64,000 nt of DNA. Source: Rossellomorea sp. y25 (lineage in GTDB: Bacteria > Bacillota > Bacilli > Bacillales > Bacillaceae_B). The translations under genes were made by a program, and so were the position numbers. Shown here in pieces: positions 25,147 through 35,800 of this stretch. Under the pieces are notes generated by a model. It had not been told where the DNA came from. It did not search any database and was given only the letters and a program-made list of their open reading frames with translations. Within the stretch, counting starts at the first letter, position 1, and the number at the start of each line of letters is the position of its first letter. The DNA lies in the NCBI RefSeq assembly GCF_038049935.1, contig NZ_CP145886.1:102501-166500 (forward strand), read 5' to 3'.

Positions 25147-25680
25147 ATGGAGAAAAATTGGTATGTAGTTCATACTTATTCAGGATATGAGAACAAGGTT
25201 AAAGCGAACCTTGAGAAACGTGTTGAAACGATGGGGATGCAAGACAAAATCTTCCGCGTGATCGTACCTGAAGAAGAAGAGACAGATTTCAAGAACGGTA
25301 AGAAGAAAGTCGTTAAGAAGAAGGTCTTCCCTGGTTATGTGATCGTGGAAATCGTCATGACGGATGATTCCTGGTACGTTGTTCGTAACACGCCTGGAGT
25401 TACCGGGTTTGTCGGTTCATCAGGTTCAGGTTCAAAGCCTACTCCTTTATTACCCGAAGAAGTGACAAATCTTCTGAAGCAAATGGGTATGACAGAGAAA
25501 AAGGTAGAGATCGACTTCGAATTAGGAGAAACAGTAAAAGTAAACGAAGGTCCGTTTGCGAACTTTACCGGCTCAATCGAAGAGATTGATAATGCGAAAG
25601 CAAAAGTGAAAGTTCATGTTAATATGTTTGGCAGAGATACCCCGGTAGAACTGGATTTCTCCCAAATTGATAAATTATAA
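25147..25680 (+). CDS. nusG: Transcription termination/antitermination factor NusG
   Basis: NusG binds RNA polymerase; in Bacillus it stimulates pausing and links to Rho and the ribosome. An N-terminal NGN domain (WYVVHTYSGYENKVKANLEKR, FPGYVIVEIVMTD) is joined to a C-terminal KOW domain (VKVNEGPFANFTGSIEEID). It has 177 residues. The start is fixed at ATG 25147 because an in-frame TAA lies directly before it. The only good Shine-Dalgarno, GAGGAGGG at 25118-25125, is oddly far away, with a small hairpin between (see findings). Confidence 0.97.
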   Translation: MEKNWYVVHTYSGYENKVKANLEKRVETMGMQDKIFRVIVPEEEETDFKNGKKKVVKKKVFPGYVIVEIVMTDDSWYVVRNTPGVTGFVGSSGSGSKPTPLLPEEVTNLLKQMGMTEKKVEIDFELGETVKVNEGPFANFTGSIEEIDNAKAKVKVHVNMFGRDTPVELDFSQIDKL

Positions 25681-25691
25681 TGGAAAAGAAC

Positions 25692-25720
25692 TTGAAATCA
25701 TTCTGAAAAAATGGTACTAT
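25692..25720 (+). promoter_or_regulatory. Promoter before rplK
   Basis: TTGAAA (25692-25697), a 17-base spacer and TACTAT (25715-25720) preceded by TGG, an extended -10. The resulting leader of about 130 bases contains the hairpin CTTTAT-GTTG-ATAAAG (25771-25786), whose role is unknown. Confidence 0.7.
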
Positions 25721-25855
25721 TTCATAAGTCAGTGCGTCTCCGCAAAGAGATACTGAAACTAATAGACGTTCTTTATGTTGATAAAGACATTTTTTACATG
25801 AGTGGGAGGGTGAAAAACCCAATAACCACATCACGGACTTAAGGAGGTGTGTCTC

Positions 25856-26281
25856 GTGGCTAAAAAAGTTATTAAAATGGTTAAATTGCAGATTCCTGCC
25901 GGTAAAGCTAATCCAGCTCCACCAGTTGGTCCTGCACTAGGTCAAGCAGGTGTTAACATCATGGGATTCTGTAAGGAATTCAATGCTCGTACAGCAGATC
26001 AAGCTGGCTTAATCATTCCTGTTGAAATTACGGTATTTGAAGACCGTTCATTTACATTCATCACAAAAACTCCACCCGCTGCAGTTTTACTTAAAAAAGC
26101 AGCTGGTATCGAGTCTGGTTCAGGCGAACCAAACAGCAAGAAAGTGGCAACACTTAAACGCGACAAAGTACGTGAAATTGCTGAAACAAAAATGCCTGAC
26201 TTAAATGCAGCTAGTGTTGAATCAGCTATGCGCATGGTAGAAGGAACTGCGCGCAGCATGGGTATCGTCATCGAAGACTAA
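25856..26281 (+). CDS. rplK: 50S ribosomal protein L11
   Basis: L11 binds the GTPase-associated centre of 23S rRNA and is needed for stringent-response activation by Rel. The protein shows [20 protein letters not shown] at the N-terminus and the C-terminal rRNA-binding region with [11 protein letters not shown] and [24 protein letters not shown]. It has 141 residues. GTG 25856 is used, with AAGGAGGTG ten bases before. It is the first gene of the rplK-rplA unit. Confidence 0.97.
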   Translation: MAKKVIKMVKLQIPAGKANPAPPVGPALGQAGVNIMGFCKEFNARTADQAGLIIPVEITVFEDRSFTFITKTPPAAVLLKKAAGIESGSGEPNSKKVATLKRDKVREIAETKMPDLNAASVESAMRMVEGTARSMGIVIED

Positions 26282-26311
26282 TCCCTGCTTCGTTAAAGGT
26301 CCTGTTGAACG

Positions 26312-26349
26312 AGGTTGCGATGATGAAATGTACGTTTCACTCGCAACCT
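26312..26349 (+). promoter_or_regulatory. Stem-loop between rplK and rplA
   Basis: AGGTTGCGA (26312-26320) and TCGCAACCT (26341-26349) form a perfect 9-bp stem; within it TGAAA pairs with TTTCA around a TGTACG loop. No T-tract follows, so it is not a terminator. A place for L1 autoregulation or mRNA processing is possible. Confidence 0.6.
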
Positions 26350-26400
26350 TATTTCGTGGGAGGTTATTCCGCTAAAACCACATATAGGAGGAAATTTAAA

Positions 26401-27102
26401 ATGGCAAAAAAAGGCAAAAAGTTTCTTGAAGCTCAAAAGCTTGTAGATCGTACTACAGCTTACTCAGTTGAAGAAGCAATCGAATTAGTAAAGAAAACAA
26501 ACTTCGCTAAGTTTGACGCAACGATCGAAGTAGCGTTCCGCTTAGGTGTAGATACTCGTAAGAATGACCAGCAAATCCGTGGAGCAGTTGTACTTCCACA
26601 CGGAACTGGTAAAACTCAAAAAGTTCTTGTGTTCGCTAAAGGCGATAAAGCAAAAGAAGCAGAAGCTGCTGGCGCTGATTTCGTAGGTGATGCAGAACTA
26701 ATCAACAAAATCAACCAAGGTTGGTTCGAGTTCGATGTTATCGTAGCCACTCCTGACATGATGGGTGAAGTTGGTAAGCTTGGTCGTGTATTAGGACCTA
26801 AAGGTTTAATGCCAAACCCTAAAACTGGAACAGTTACATTCGACGTGACTAAAGCTGTCAATGAAATCAAAGCTGGTAAAGTTGAATACCGTGCTGACAA
26901 ATCAGGTAACGTACACGTTCCTGTTGGAAAGATTTCTTTCGACAACGAAAAGCTTGTTGAAAACTTTGCTACAATGTATGAAACAATGCTTAAAGTTAAA
27001 CCTGCAGCTGCAAAAGGAACTTACATGAAAAACGTTTCTGTAACTTCTACAATGGGACCTGGCGTTAAAGTCGATCCTTCAACTTTCGCAGTTAAGGCAT
27101 AA
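26401..27102 (+). CDS. rplA: 50S ribosomal protein L1
   Basis: L1 forms the mobile stalk at the E site and, in bacteria where it was studied, represses its own operon. The protein has the two-domain L1 signature: [17 protein letters not shown], the rRNA-binding [19 protein letters not shown], and the C-terminal [22 protein letters not shown]. It has 233 residues. AGGAGG (26387-26392) precedes ATG 26401 by eight bases, which excludes longer in-frame starts. Confidence 0.97.
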   Translation: MAKKGKKFLEAQKLVDRTTAYSVEEAIELVKKTNFAKFDATIEVAFRLGVDTRKNDQQIRGAVVLPHGTGKTQKVLVFAKGDKAKEAEAAGADFVGDAELINKINQGWFEFDVIVATPDMMGEVGKLGRVLGPKGLMPNPKTGTVTFDVTKAVNEIKAGKVEYRADKSGNVHVPVGKISFDNEKLVENFATMYETMLKVKPAAAKGTYMKNVSVTSTMGPGVKVDPSTFAVKA

Positions 27103-27109
27103 TTTGGTA

Positions 27110-27138
27110 TTGACTTACCTTGAGCTAATGATTATAAT
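27110..27138 (+). promoter_or_regulatory. Sigma-A promoter of rplJ-rplL
   Basis: TTGACT (27110-27115), a 17-base spacer and a perfect TATAAT (27133-27138), just after the rplA stop. Confidence 0.88.
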
Positions 27139-27144
27139 TAGTTC

Positions 27145-27290
27145 TGTTGTTAAAAACGAATACATTTGTACCGTAGACAGTAGGTGCTCATTCAGAGCTT
27201 AATGTCCTGCCGAGGTAATTGCGATAAAATAACCGCTTATAGCGTGTTTGCAATGCCCTTATGTCTACCTTGATATAAGGGCATTTTTTA
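27145..27290 (+). promoter_or_regulatory. L10 leader (autoregulatory RNA) with attenuator
   Basis: The leader carries the L10-binding-type sequence GTAGACAGTAGGTG and TAATGTCCTGCCGAGG, which resembles the L10 leader family. It ends in a terminator: ATGCCCTTAT (27253-27262) pairs with ATAAGGGCAT (27275-27284), followed by T. Excess L10(L7/L12)4 is expected to stabilise the form that terminates before rplJ. Confidence 0.88.
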
Positions 27291-27339
27291 TTGGATGACG
27301 GTATAAATGTTCATCAGTCAATCTACAGGAGGTGTAATG

Positions 27340-27840
27340 ATGAGCAGCATTCTAGAACAAAAGAAACATATCGTTGGAGAAATCTCTGACAAGCTAAAAA
27401 ACAGTGTATCTACAATCATTGTAGATTACCGTGGTCTGGATGTTTCCGAAGTAACTGAGCTTCGTAAACAACTTCGTGAAGCTGGCATCGACTTCAAAGT
27501 GTACAAAAACACTATGGTTCGTCGTGCGGCAGAAGAAGCTGGTCTTGAAGGGTTAAACGAATTCTTAACGGGTCCTAACGCGATCGCGTTCAGTACTGAA
27601 GAAGTAGTTGCACCTGCAAAGATTCTTAACAGCTTTGCTAAAGAACACGAAGCACTTGAAATCAAGACGGGTGTCATTGAAGGAACAATCACTTCAGTTG
27701 AGGATGTTAAAGCGATCGCTGAACTTCCAAACCGTGAAGGACTTCTTTCTATGCTACTCAGCGTGCTTCAAGCTCCAATGCGCAACTTTGCATTGGCGAC
27801 AAAAGCCGTTGCAGATCAAAAAGAAGAGCAAGGCGCGTAA
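27340..27840 (+). CDS. rplJ: 50S ribosomal protein L10
   Basis: L10 is the base of the L7/L12 stalk. The N-terminal rRNA-binding part shows [26 protein letters not shown] and VYKNTM, and a C-terminal helix that binds L7/L12 dimers ends in [12 protein letters not shown]. It has 166 residues, the same as in B. subtilis. AGGAGG (27327-27332) precedes ATG 27340 by seven bases; an ATG immediately upstream would be too close. Confidence 0.97.
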   Translation: MSSILEQKKHIVGEISDKLKNSVSTIIVDYRGLDVSEVTELRKQLREAGIDFKVYKNTMVRRAAEEAGLEGLNEFLTGPNAIAFSTEEVVAPAKILNSFAKEHEALEIKTGVIEGTITSVEDVKAIAELPNREGLLSMLLSVLQAPMRNFALATKAVADQKEEQGA

Positions 27841-27897
27841 GTTAAAGCAAGTCGTTTAAATAAAAATTAAGCAAACATTACAAGGAGGAAATTTAAA

Positions 27898-28257
27898 ATG
27901 AGTAAAGAGCAAATCATTGACGCGATTAAAGAAATGTCAGTTCTTGAATTAAATGATCTAGTTAAAGCAATCGAAGAAGAATTCGGAGTAACTGCTGCTG
28001 CACCTGTAGCTGTAGCTGCTGGTGGCGGAGACGCTGCTGCAGAAAAAACTGAATTCGACGTAATCCTTGAGAGCGCTGGGTCTCAAAAAATCAAAGTTAT
28101 CAAAGTTGTTCGTGAAATCACAGGTCTTGGCCTTAAAGAAGCGAAAGAAATGGTTGATAACACTCCAAAAGCTCTTAAAGAAGGTATTTCTAAAGAGGAA
28201 GCTGAAGAACTTAAAGCTAAACTTGAAGAAGTTGGAGCTGGCGTAGAAGTTAAGTAA
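27898..28257 (+). CDS. rplL: 50S ribosomal protein L7/L12
   Basis: The multimeric stalk protein that recruits translational GTPases. The N-terminal dimerisation helices ([21 protein letters not shown]), an alanine-rich hinge ([16 protein letters not shown]) and the C-terminal factor-binding domain ([24 protein letters not shown]) are visible. It has 119 residues. AAGGAGGAAATTT precedes the ATG. It is co-transcribed with rplJ and followed by a terminator. Confidence 0.98.
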   Translation: MSKEQIIDAIKEMSVLELNDLVKAIEEEFGVTAAAPVAVAAGGGDAAAEKTEFDVILESAGSQKIKVIKVVREITGLGLKEAKEMVDNTPKALKEGISKEEAEELKAKLEEVGAGVEVK

Positions 28258-28272
28258 TGATTGTATAGATGA

Positions 28273-28302
28273 AAAGCTCGCTATATTTGGCGGGCTTTTT
28301 TC
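28273..28302 (+). terminator. Terminator after rplL
   Basis: AAAGCTCGC (28273-28281) pairs with GCGGGCTTT (28290-28298), with one G-T pair. The T-tract runs to 28301. Confidence 0.88.
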
Positions 28303-28414
28303 TTGTCTGGCACCTAACAGTAAGTAAACAATTGCGTTTATCGTCCGTTACCTTCATTTCCTTTTGGGAAAGATGGTTAATAGACTTGATGTACCAAAGG
28401 ATGGAGATGATATA

Positions 28415-29023
28415 ATGACCGATCACTATTATTCTCATAACCCTGATGTAGAGAGTAACCCCCAAACGATCGCCTTTGAATTGAGAGGACATGCGTTCCG
28501 TTTTAAAACGGATCAAGGTGTTTTTTCGAAGAAGGAAGTTGACTTTGGTTCAAGAGCTTTGATTGAAACGTTTAAATTACCAGACGTAACGGGTCCGTTA
28601 CTGGATGTCGGTTGCGGGTATGGTCCAATCGGTTTGTCTTTAGCGAAAGAAAATGATAATCGTATGGTTCATATGATTGATGTAAACGAGAGAGCGTTGT
28701 CTTTAGCAAAAGAAAATGCTAGAGAGAATAAAGTTCAAAACGTGAGCATCTACCAAAGTGACCGATTTACGAATGTCGTTGAAACGGAATTTGCGGCCAT
28801 TTTAACAAACCCGCCGATAAGAGCAGGGAAAGAAACGGTTCATTCGATTCTTGAAACTAGTTATGACTACCTGAAGGAGAATGGTGAATTGTGGGCCGTT
28901 ATACAGAAGAAACAAGGCGCTCCATCTGCCATGGATAAAATGGAAGAATTGTTTACAAATGTAGAAATTGTCGCCAGGAAAAAGGGTTACTACATCTTGA
29001 AATCGGTAAAAGAAATCCGTTGA
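28415..29023 (+). CDS. ybxB: Class I SAM-dependent methyltransferase (YbxB, RsmC-like)
   Basis: A Rossmann-fold methyltransferase of the RsmC/RlmG type. The SAM-binding motif LLDVGCGYGPIGL (about residues 61-73) and the catalytic NPP motif in LTNPPIRAG (typical of N2-guanine or N6-adenine methylation) are visible. It has 202 residues, half the size of E. coli RsmC, which has an extra domain. An rRNA guanine is the likely substrate but the exact site is unproved. GGAG (28403-28406) precedes ATG 28415. Its stop overlaps the possible rpoB promoter. Confidence 0.9.
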   Translation: MTDHYYSHNPDVESNPQTIAFELRGHAFRFKTDQGVFSKKEVDFGSRALIETFKLPDVTGPLLDVGCGYGPIGLSLAKENDNRMVHMIDVNERALSLAKENARENKVQNVSIYQSDRFTNVVETEFAAILTNPPIRAGKETVHSILETSYDYLKENGELWAVIQKKQGAPSAMDKMEELFTNVEIVARKKGYYILKSVKEIR

Positions 29024-29048
29024 CGTAGCTTTACTGCTATGATAACAT
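29020..29048 (+). promoter_or_regulatory. Possible rpoB promoter at the ybxB stop codon
   Basis: TTGACG (29020-29025) covers the ybxB stop codon. After a 17-base spacer comes TAACAT (29043-29048). It would give an rpoB leader of about 200 bases. Confidence 0.55.
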
Positions 29049-29150
29049 TATAAAATGCAAAAATATTATTTTCCGGTATTATGTCCATATGTATACATAT
29101 TGGATAAATTGGAAAAGATTATAAAATAATAGTTCGTAATATGAAAATGA

Positions 29151-29180
29151 GGTTTTATCATTAAAACCCTTTTTCTTTTT
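29151..29180 (+). terminator. Terminator or attenuator in the rpoB leader
   Basis: GGTTTTA (29151-29157), loop TCAT and TAAAACC (29162-29168), followed by CTTTTTCTTTTT. A second small hairpin, AGTAG-CATTC-CTACT, lies at 29192-29206. Transcripts for rpoB from the upstream promoter must read through it. Confidence 0.65.
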
Positions 29181-29255
29181 GTCTTGTGTAGAGTAGCATT
29201 CCTACTTGAAGGCATATAGACACAACCAAAACGCTTGATTTGAGGGGTGAATCAG

Positions 29256-32200
29256 TTGACAGGTCAACTAGTTCAGTATGGACGACACCGCCAACGCAGA
29301 AGTTTTGCGCGTATCAGTGAAGTTTTAGAATTACCGAATTTAATCGAAATTCAAACTTCCTCGTATCAATGGTTTCTTGATGAGGGGTTAAGAGAAATGT
29401 TCCGTGACATTTCTCCGATTGAGGACTTCACTGGTAATCTCTCTTTAGAATTTATTGATTATAGTCTGGGAGAGCCAAAGTACTCGGTGGAAGAATCAAA
29501 GGAAAGAGATGTTACTTACTCTGCACCGCTTAGAGTGAAAGTCCGTCTTGTGAACAAGGAAACAGGAGAAGTAAAAGATCAAGACGTATTTATGGGTGAT
29601 TTCCCATTAATGACAGACACAGGTACTTTTGTCATTAATGGTGCTGAGCGCGTTATCGTATCTCAGTTAGTACGTTCACCTAGTGTTTACTTTAGCGGAA
29701 AAGTAGATAAGAACGGAAAGAAAGGGTTTACTGCTACCGTTATACCAAACCGCGGAGCTTGGCTTGAGTATGAAACAGATGCGAAAGATGTTGTATATGT
29801 GCGAATTGATCGAACTCGCAAACTACCGGTAACGGTTCTTTTACGTGCCCTTGGGTTTGGCTCTGATCAAGAAATCATCGATTTGATCGGTGATAATGAG
29901 TACATTCGTAACACGCTCGAGAAAGACAACACGGAAGGTATCGACAAGGCATTGCTCGAGATTTACGAGCGTCTGCGTCCGGGAGAGCCTCCTACAGTAG
30001 AAAATGCTAAAAGTTTACTCGTTTCTCGTTTCTTTGATCCTAAGCGTTATGACTTAGCAAACGTTGGACGTTACAAAATGAACAAAAAGCTTCACATTAA
30101 GAACCGTTTATTCGGTCAAACTCTAGCAGAAACTCTAGCAGATCCGGAAACGGGTGAGATTCTGGCGGAGAAAGGCACGGTTCTTGATCGCCGCGCTCTT
30201 GATAAGGTCATTCCTTATTTAGAAAATGGCATCGGGTTTAAGAACTACCAACAGTCAGGTGGCGTGTTAGAAGAAGACGTCGTTCTTCAATCTATCAAAA
30301 TCTATTCTCCTAACGAAGAGGGAGAATTTGAGATTAATGTCATCAGCAATGCGTATGTTGAAGAAGAGGTTAAGTACATTACACCTGCAGATATCATCTC
30401 TTCTATTTCTTACTTCTTTAACTTATTACACGGAGTAGGACTAACGGATGATATTGACCATTTAGGAAACCGTCGTTTACGTTCGGTAGGTGAATTGCTT
30501 CAAAACCAATTCCGCATCGGTTTATCACGTATGGAGCGTGTCGTTCGTGAAAGAATGTCCATTCAGGATACGAACACGATCACGCCTCAACAACTGATCA
30601 ACATTCGTCCTGTTATCGCATCAATTAAAGAGTTCTTTGGAAGCTCTCAATTGTCTCAATTTATGGATCAAACGAATCCTCTTGCAGAGTTAACGCACAA
30701 ACGTCGTCTTTCTGCTTTAGGACCTGGTGGATTAACGCGTGAACGTGCAGGATTCGAAGTGCGTGACGTACATTACTCCCACTATGGTCGTATGTGTCCG
30801 ATTGAAACGCCTGAGGGACCAAACATCGGACTGATCAACTCACTTTCTTCATTTGCGAAAGTGAATAAATTCGGCTTTATCGAAACGCCGTATCGTCGTG
30901 TTGACCCTGATACCGGGAAAGTAACCGATCGTATCGATTACTTGACAGCAGACGAAGAAGATAACTATGTAGTGGCACAAGCAAACGCACGTCTAGGTGA
31001 TGACGGTGCATTCCTTGATGAAGAAGTCATTGCTCGTTTCCGTGGTGAAAACACGGTCATCAAGCGTGAACGTCTGGACTACATGGATGTATCTCCTAAA
31101 CAAGTAGTATCAGCTGCGACAGCATGTATTCCTTTCTTAGAGAACGATGACTCCAACCGTGCTCTTATGGGAGCGAACATGCAGCGTCAAGCAGTACCTT
31201 TAATGAATCCAGAATCACCGATCGTCGGAACAGGTATGGAACACGTATCAGCCAAAGACTCTGGTGCCGCCGTGATTTGTAAATATGAAGGTATTGTAGA
31301 AAAGGTTGAAGCGAAACAAGTTTGGGTGCGTCGTGTGAAAGAAATCGACGGTCAAGAAGTAAAAGGTGACCTCGATAAATATCGTATGCAAAAATTCATC
31401 CGTTCAAACCAGGGAACATGTTACAACCAGCGTCCAATCGTAAGTGAAGGCGACCGTGTCGTAAAAGGAGAAATCCTTGCTGATGGTCCTTCAATGGAAA
31501 AGGGAGAACTCGCCTTAGGACGTAACGTAATGGTTGGATTCATGACTTGGGACGGTTACAACTATGAAGATGCGATCATCATGAGTGAACGTCTTGTAAA
31601 GGACGATGTATATACTTCTATTCATATTGAAGAATATGAGTCTGAATCCCGTGATACGAAATTAGGACCAGAAGAAATCACTCGTGATATTCCAAACGTT
31701 GGTGAAGATGCACTTCGCAATCTTGATGAACGTGGAATCATCCGCATCGGTGCTGAAGTGAAAGACGGCGACCTACTTGTTGGTAAAGTAACGCCTAAAG
31801 GTGTAACAGAGTTGACTGCTGAAGAACGCTTATTACATGCAATCTTCGGTGAGAAAGCTCGCGAAGTGCGGGATACATCTCTTCGTGTACCACATGGTGG
31901 CGGGGGAATCATCCTCGATGTTAAAGTCTTCAATCGTGAAGACGGCGACGAATTGCCTCCAGGTGTAAACCAGCTTGTCCGTGTATACATCGTTCAGAAA
32001 CGTAAGATTTCTGAAGGTGACAAAATGGCTGGTCGTCACGGTAACAAGGGTGTTATTTCAAGAATTCTTCCTGAAGAAGACATGCCGTTCTTACCAGACG
32101 GTACACCGATCGATATCATGTTAAACCCGTTAGGGGTACCATCTCGTATGAATATCGGACAGGTGCTGGAGCTTCACTTAGGTATGGCAGCAAGATATCT

Positions 32201-32813
32201 TGGTGTTCATGTCGCTTCACCGGTATTTGATGGAGCGCGTGAGGAAGACGTATGGGCAACCATTGAAGAAGCAGGTATGGCACGTGATGCGAAAACCGTT
32301 CTTTATGATGGTAGAACAGGTGAACCGTTTGATAACCGTGTATCAGTTGGTATCATGTATATGATCAAGCTTGCTCACATGGTTGATGACAAACTTCACG
32401 CTCGTTCAACTGGTCCTTATTCACTTGTTACGCAGCAGCCACTTGGAGGTAAAGCTCAATTCGGTGGACAGCGTTTCGGTGAGATGGAGGTATGGGCACT
32501 TGAAGCTTATGGTGCTGCTTACACTCTACAAGAAATTCTAACGGTTAAGTCTGATGATGTTGTGGGTCGTGTGAAAACATACGAAGCCATTGTCAAAGGT
32601 GAAAACGTTCCTGAACCAGGAGTTCCGGAATCATTCAAAGTTCTGATCAAAGAGCTTCAAAGTTTAGGTATGGATGTTAAGATCCTCTCTAGTACCGAAG
32701 AAGAAATCGAAATGCGTGACTTAGAGGATGAAGAAGAAGTACAACAAGCAGACACGCTAAATATCTCTGAATCTAATGCACAAGAATCCGAGACAGTAGG
32801 GTCTAAAGAATAA
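29256..32813 (+). CDS. rpoB: DNA-directed RNA polymerase subunit beta
   Basis: The beta subunit forms one side of the RNA polymerase active centre. The rifampicin-binding region ([20 protein letters not shown], then [11 protein letters not shown]) has the wild-type sensitive pattern. Also visible are [30 protein letters not shown] and the C-terminal [20 protein letters not shown]. It has 1185 residues, near the B. subtilis 1193, with an acidic C-terminal tail. The start is TTG 29256 ([15 protein letters not shown]), as in B. subtilis, with AGGGGTGA five bases before; GTG 29247 is possible. Confidence 0.97.
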   Translation: MTGQLVQYGRHRQRRSFARISEVLELPNLIEIQTSSYQWFLDEGLREMFRDISPIEDFTGNLSLEFIDYSLGEPKYSVEESKERDVTYSAPLRVKVRLVNKETGEVKDQDVFMGDFPLMTDTGTFVINGAERVIVSQLVRSPSVYFSGKVDKNGKKGFTATVIPNRGAWLEYETDAKDVVYVRIDRTRKLPVTVLLRALGFGSDQEIIDLIGDNEYIRNTLEKDNTEGIDKALLEIYERLRPGEPPTVENAKSLLVSRFFDPKRYDLANVGRYKMNKKLHIKNRLFGQTLAETLADPETGEILAEKGTVLDRRALDKVIPYLENGIGFKNYQQSGGVLEEDVVLQSIKIYSPNEEGEFEINVISNAYVEEEVKYITPADIISSISYFFNLLHGVGLTDDIDHLGNRRLRSVGELLQNQFRIGLSRMERVVRERMSIQDTNTITPQQLINIRPVIASIKEFFGSSQLSQFMDQTNPLAELTHKRRLSALGPGGLTRERAGFEVRDVHYSHYGRMCPIETPEGPNIGLINSLSSFAKVNKFGFIETPYRRVDPDTGKVTDRIDYLTADEEDNYVVAQANARLGDDGAFLDEEVIARFRGENTVIKRERLDYMDVSPKQVVSAATACIPFLENDDSNRALMGANMQRQAVPLMNPESPIVGTGMEHVSAKDSGAAVICKYEGIVEKVEAKQVWVRRVKEIDGQEVKGDLDKYRMQKFIRSNQGTCYNQRPIVSEGDRVVKGEILADGPSMEKGELALGRNVMVGFMTWDGYNYEDAIIMSERLVKDDVYTSIHIEEYESESRDTKLGPEEITRDIPNVGEDALRNLDERGIIRIGAEVKDGDLLVGKVTPKGVTELTAEERLLHAIFGEKAREVRDTSLRVPHGGGGIILDVKVFNREDGDELPPGVNQLVRVYIVQKRKISEGDKMAGRHGNKGVISRILPEEDMPFLPDGTPIDIMLNPLGVPSRMNIGQVLELHLGMAARYLGVHVASPVFDGAREEDVWATIEEAGMARDAKTVLYDGRTGEPFDNRVSVGIMYMIKLAHMVDDKLHARSTGPYSLVTQQPLGGKAQFGGQRFGEMEVWALEAYGAAYTLQEILTVKSDDVVGRVKTYEAIVKGENVPEPGVPESFKVLIKELQSLGMDVKILSSTEEEIEMRDLEDEEEVQQADTLNISESNAQESETVGSKE

Positions 32814-32864
32814 ATTTAGAGCAATTAGGGTTAGAGCCTGTAGATTAAAAGGGAGGTAGGCCCC

Positions 32865-35800
32865 TTGCTAGATGTAAATAATTTTGAGTATATGAAAATT
32901 GGTTTAGCTTCCCCCGATAAGATCCGTTCGTGGTCTTTCGGGGAAGTCAAAAAGCCCGAAACGATTAACTATCGTACGTTAAAACCAGAAAAAGATGGTT
33001 TGTTCTGTGAACGTATCTTCGGTCCTACGAAGGACTGGGAATGTCACTGTGGTAAATACAAACGTGTACGCTATAAAGGCGTCGTTTGTGACCGCTGTGG
33101 TGTAGAAGTAACAAAGGCTAAAGTTCGCCGTGAACGTATGGGTCACATTGAACTGGCTGCTCCTGTATCTCATATTTGGTACTTCAAAGGAATCCCAAGC
33201 CGTATGGGACTTGTTTTAGACATGTCTCCCCGTGCTTTAGAAGAAGTGATCTACTTCGCTTCCTATGTTGTAACAGAACCAGGTGACACGGCTCTGGAAA
33301 GAAAGCAACTTCTTTCTGAGAAAGAGTACCGTGCCTACCGTGAGAAATACGGAGTCAAATTCCAAGCTGCAATGGGAGCTGAAGCGATTAAAAAGCTTCT
33401 TCAAGACATTGACCTGGATAAAGAAGCTGATTTCCTTAAAGAAGAACTGAAAACAGCTCAAGGTCAACGCCGTACCCGTGCAATTAAACGTTTAGAAGTA
33501 GTGGAATCTTTCAGAAACTCAGGTAATGATCCGGATTGGATGATTCTTGATGTATTACCTGTCATTCCTCCAGAGCTTCGCCCGATGGTTCAGCTTGACG
33601 GTGGACGCTTTGCGACTTCTGACTTAAATGATTTATATCGTCGTGTTATTAACCGTAATAACCGTTTGAAACGTTTATTGGACCTTGGTGCTCCAAGTAT
33701 CATCGTTCAAAACGAGAAGCGTATGCTTCAAGAAGCGGTCGACGCTTTAATTGACAATGGTCGTCGCGGCCGTCCTGTTACAGGACCGGGTAACCGCCCA
33801 TTAAAATCCCTTTCACATATGCTTAAAGGGAAGCAGGGGCGTTTCCGTCAAAACCTTCTCGGTAAACGTGTTGACTATTCCGGTCGTTCTGTAATCGTTG
33901 TTGGACCTAACCTTAAGATGTATCAATGTGGTCTTCCTAAAGAAATGGCACTTGAGTTATTCAAACCATTTGTAATGAAAGAGCTCGTTGAAAAAGGATT
34001 GGCTCACAACATTAAGAGTGCTAAGCGCAAGATTGAACGCGTTCAGCCGGAAGTATGGGATGTATTAGAAGGGGTTATTAAGGAACATCCAGTTCTTTTA
34101 AACCGTGCACCTACTCTTCACAGACTTGGTATTCAAGCATTTGAACCAACTCTAGTCGAAGGTAGAGCGATCCGTCTTCACCCACTTGTATGTACGGCAT
34201 ACAACGCGGATTTTGATGGTGACCAAATGGCGGTTCACGTACCTCTATCTTCTGAAGCACAAGCTGAAGCTCGCATGCTGATGCTTGCTGCCCAAAACAT
34301 CCTAAATCCGAAAGACGGTAAGCCAGTTGTTACTCCGTCCCAGGATATGGTATTAGGTAACTATTACCTGACACTTGAGCGTGAAAATGCTGTTGGTGAA
34401 GGTATGATCTTCAATGATGCAAATGAAGTTATCCTTGCATATCAAAATGGTTATGTACACTTGCATACCCGTATTGCGATCCATGCCAGCACCATCAACA
34501 ACAAAACGTTCACCGATAAGCAAAATAAACAATTATTATTAACAACGGTAGGTAAAGTAATCTTTAACGAGATCTTACCTGATACATTCCCGTTCATTAA
34601 CGAACCAACAAGAACGAACTTGGAAGTAGCTACTCCTGAGAACTACTTTGTTGATCCGTCAACGGACGTTAAAGAAGTATTCCAAAATCGTGAGTTAATC
34701 AACCCATTTAAAAAAGGTTTCTTAGGGAATATCATTGCAGAAGTATTCAAGAAGTTTGCTATCACTGAGACGTCTCGTATGCTTGATAAAATGAAAGACT
34801 TAGGATTCAAATACTCTACTAAAGCCGGTATTACGGTTGGTATCGCAGATATCGTCGTACTAGCGGAAAAAGAAGAAATCTTAATCGAAGCACAAAGTAA
34901 AGTAGACAACGTATTAAAACAATTTAAACGTGGTCTTATTACAGAAGATGAAAGATACGATCGTGTTATCTCAATCTGGAGTGCTGCGAAAGATACCATT
35001 CAAGGTAAATTAATGGCGACACTGGATAAACGCAACCCGATCTTCATGATGAGTGATTCAGGTGCCCGTGGTAACGCATCTAACTTTACTCAGCTTGCTG
35101 GTATGCGTGGACTGATGGCCAACCCGGCTGGTCGTATCATTGAGTTACCGATCAAATCAAGTTTCCGTGAAGGATTAACGGTCCTTGAGTACTTTATTTC
35201 TACACATGGTGCCCGTAAAGGTCTTGCCGATACAGCACTGAAAACAGCTGACTCAGGTTACCTGACACGTCGTCTTGTTGATGTGGCCCAGGATGTAATC
35301 GTTCGTGAAGAAGACTGTGGAACGGACAGAGGACTACTTGTAGGATCCATTAAAGAGGGTACAGAAATCATCGAGCCTCTTGAAGAACGTTTACTTGGTC
35401 GTTATTCACGTAAAACATTACGTCATCCTGAGACAGATGAAATCATCATCACAGAAAATCAGCTGATCACAGAAGACTTAGCTAAGACGATCATTGATGC
35501 TGGTGTCGAACATGTTTCGATCCGTTCTGCTTTCACATGTAACACTAGACATGGTGTTTGTGAGAAATGTTACGGTACGAACTTGGCAACAGGACAAAAA
35601 GTCGAAGTAGGGGAAGCTGTTGGGATCATCGCTGCTCAATCCATCGGGGAACCGGGTACACAGTTAACGATGCGTACCTTCCATACTGGTGGGGTTGCAG
35701 GAGACGATATCACTCAAGGTTTACCGCGTATCCAAGAGATCTTCGAAGCGCGTAATCCTAAAGGTCAAGCCGTTATTTCTGAAATCGATGGTGTCATTAC

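Noticed and set aside
26305..26400. Longer in-frame start of rplA
   Set aside because: It would translate the intergenic stem-loop. The AGGAGG before 26401 and the family start MAKKGKK settle the shorter form.
31622..31990. 122-codon frame antisense to rpoB, and similar ones in rpoC (34643-34999) and fusA (39452-39817)
   Set aside because: They mirror the strong codon bias of conserved genes on the other strand. Low-complexity serine/proline-rich translations and lack of start signals mark them as shadows.
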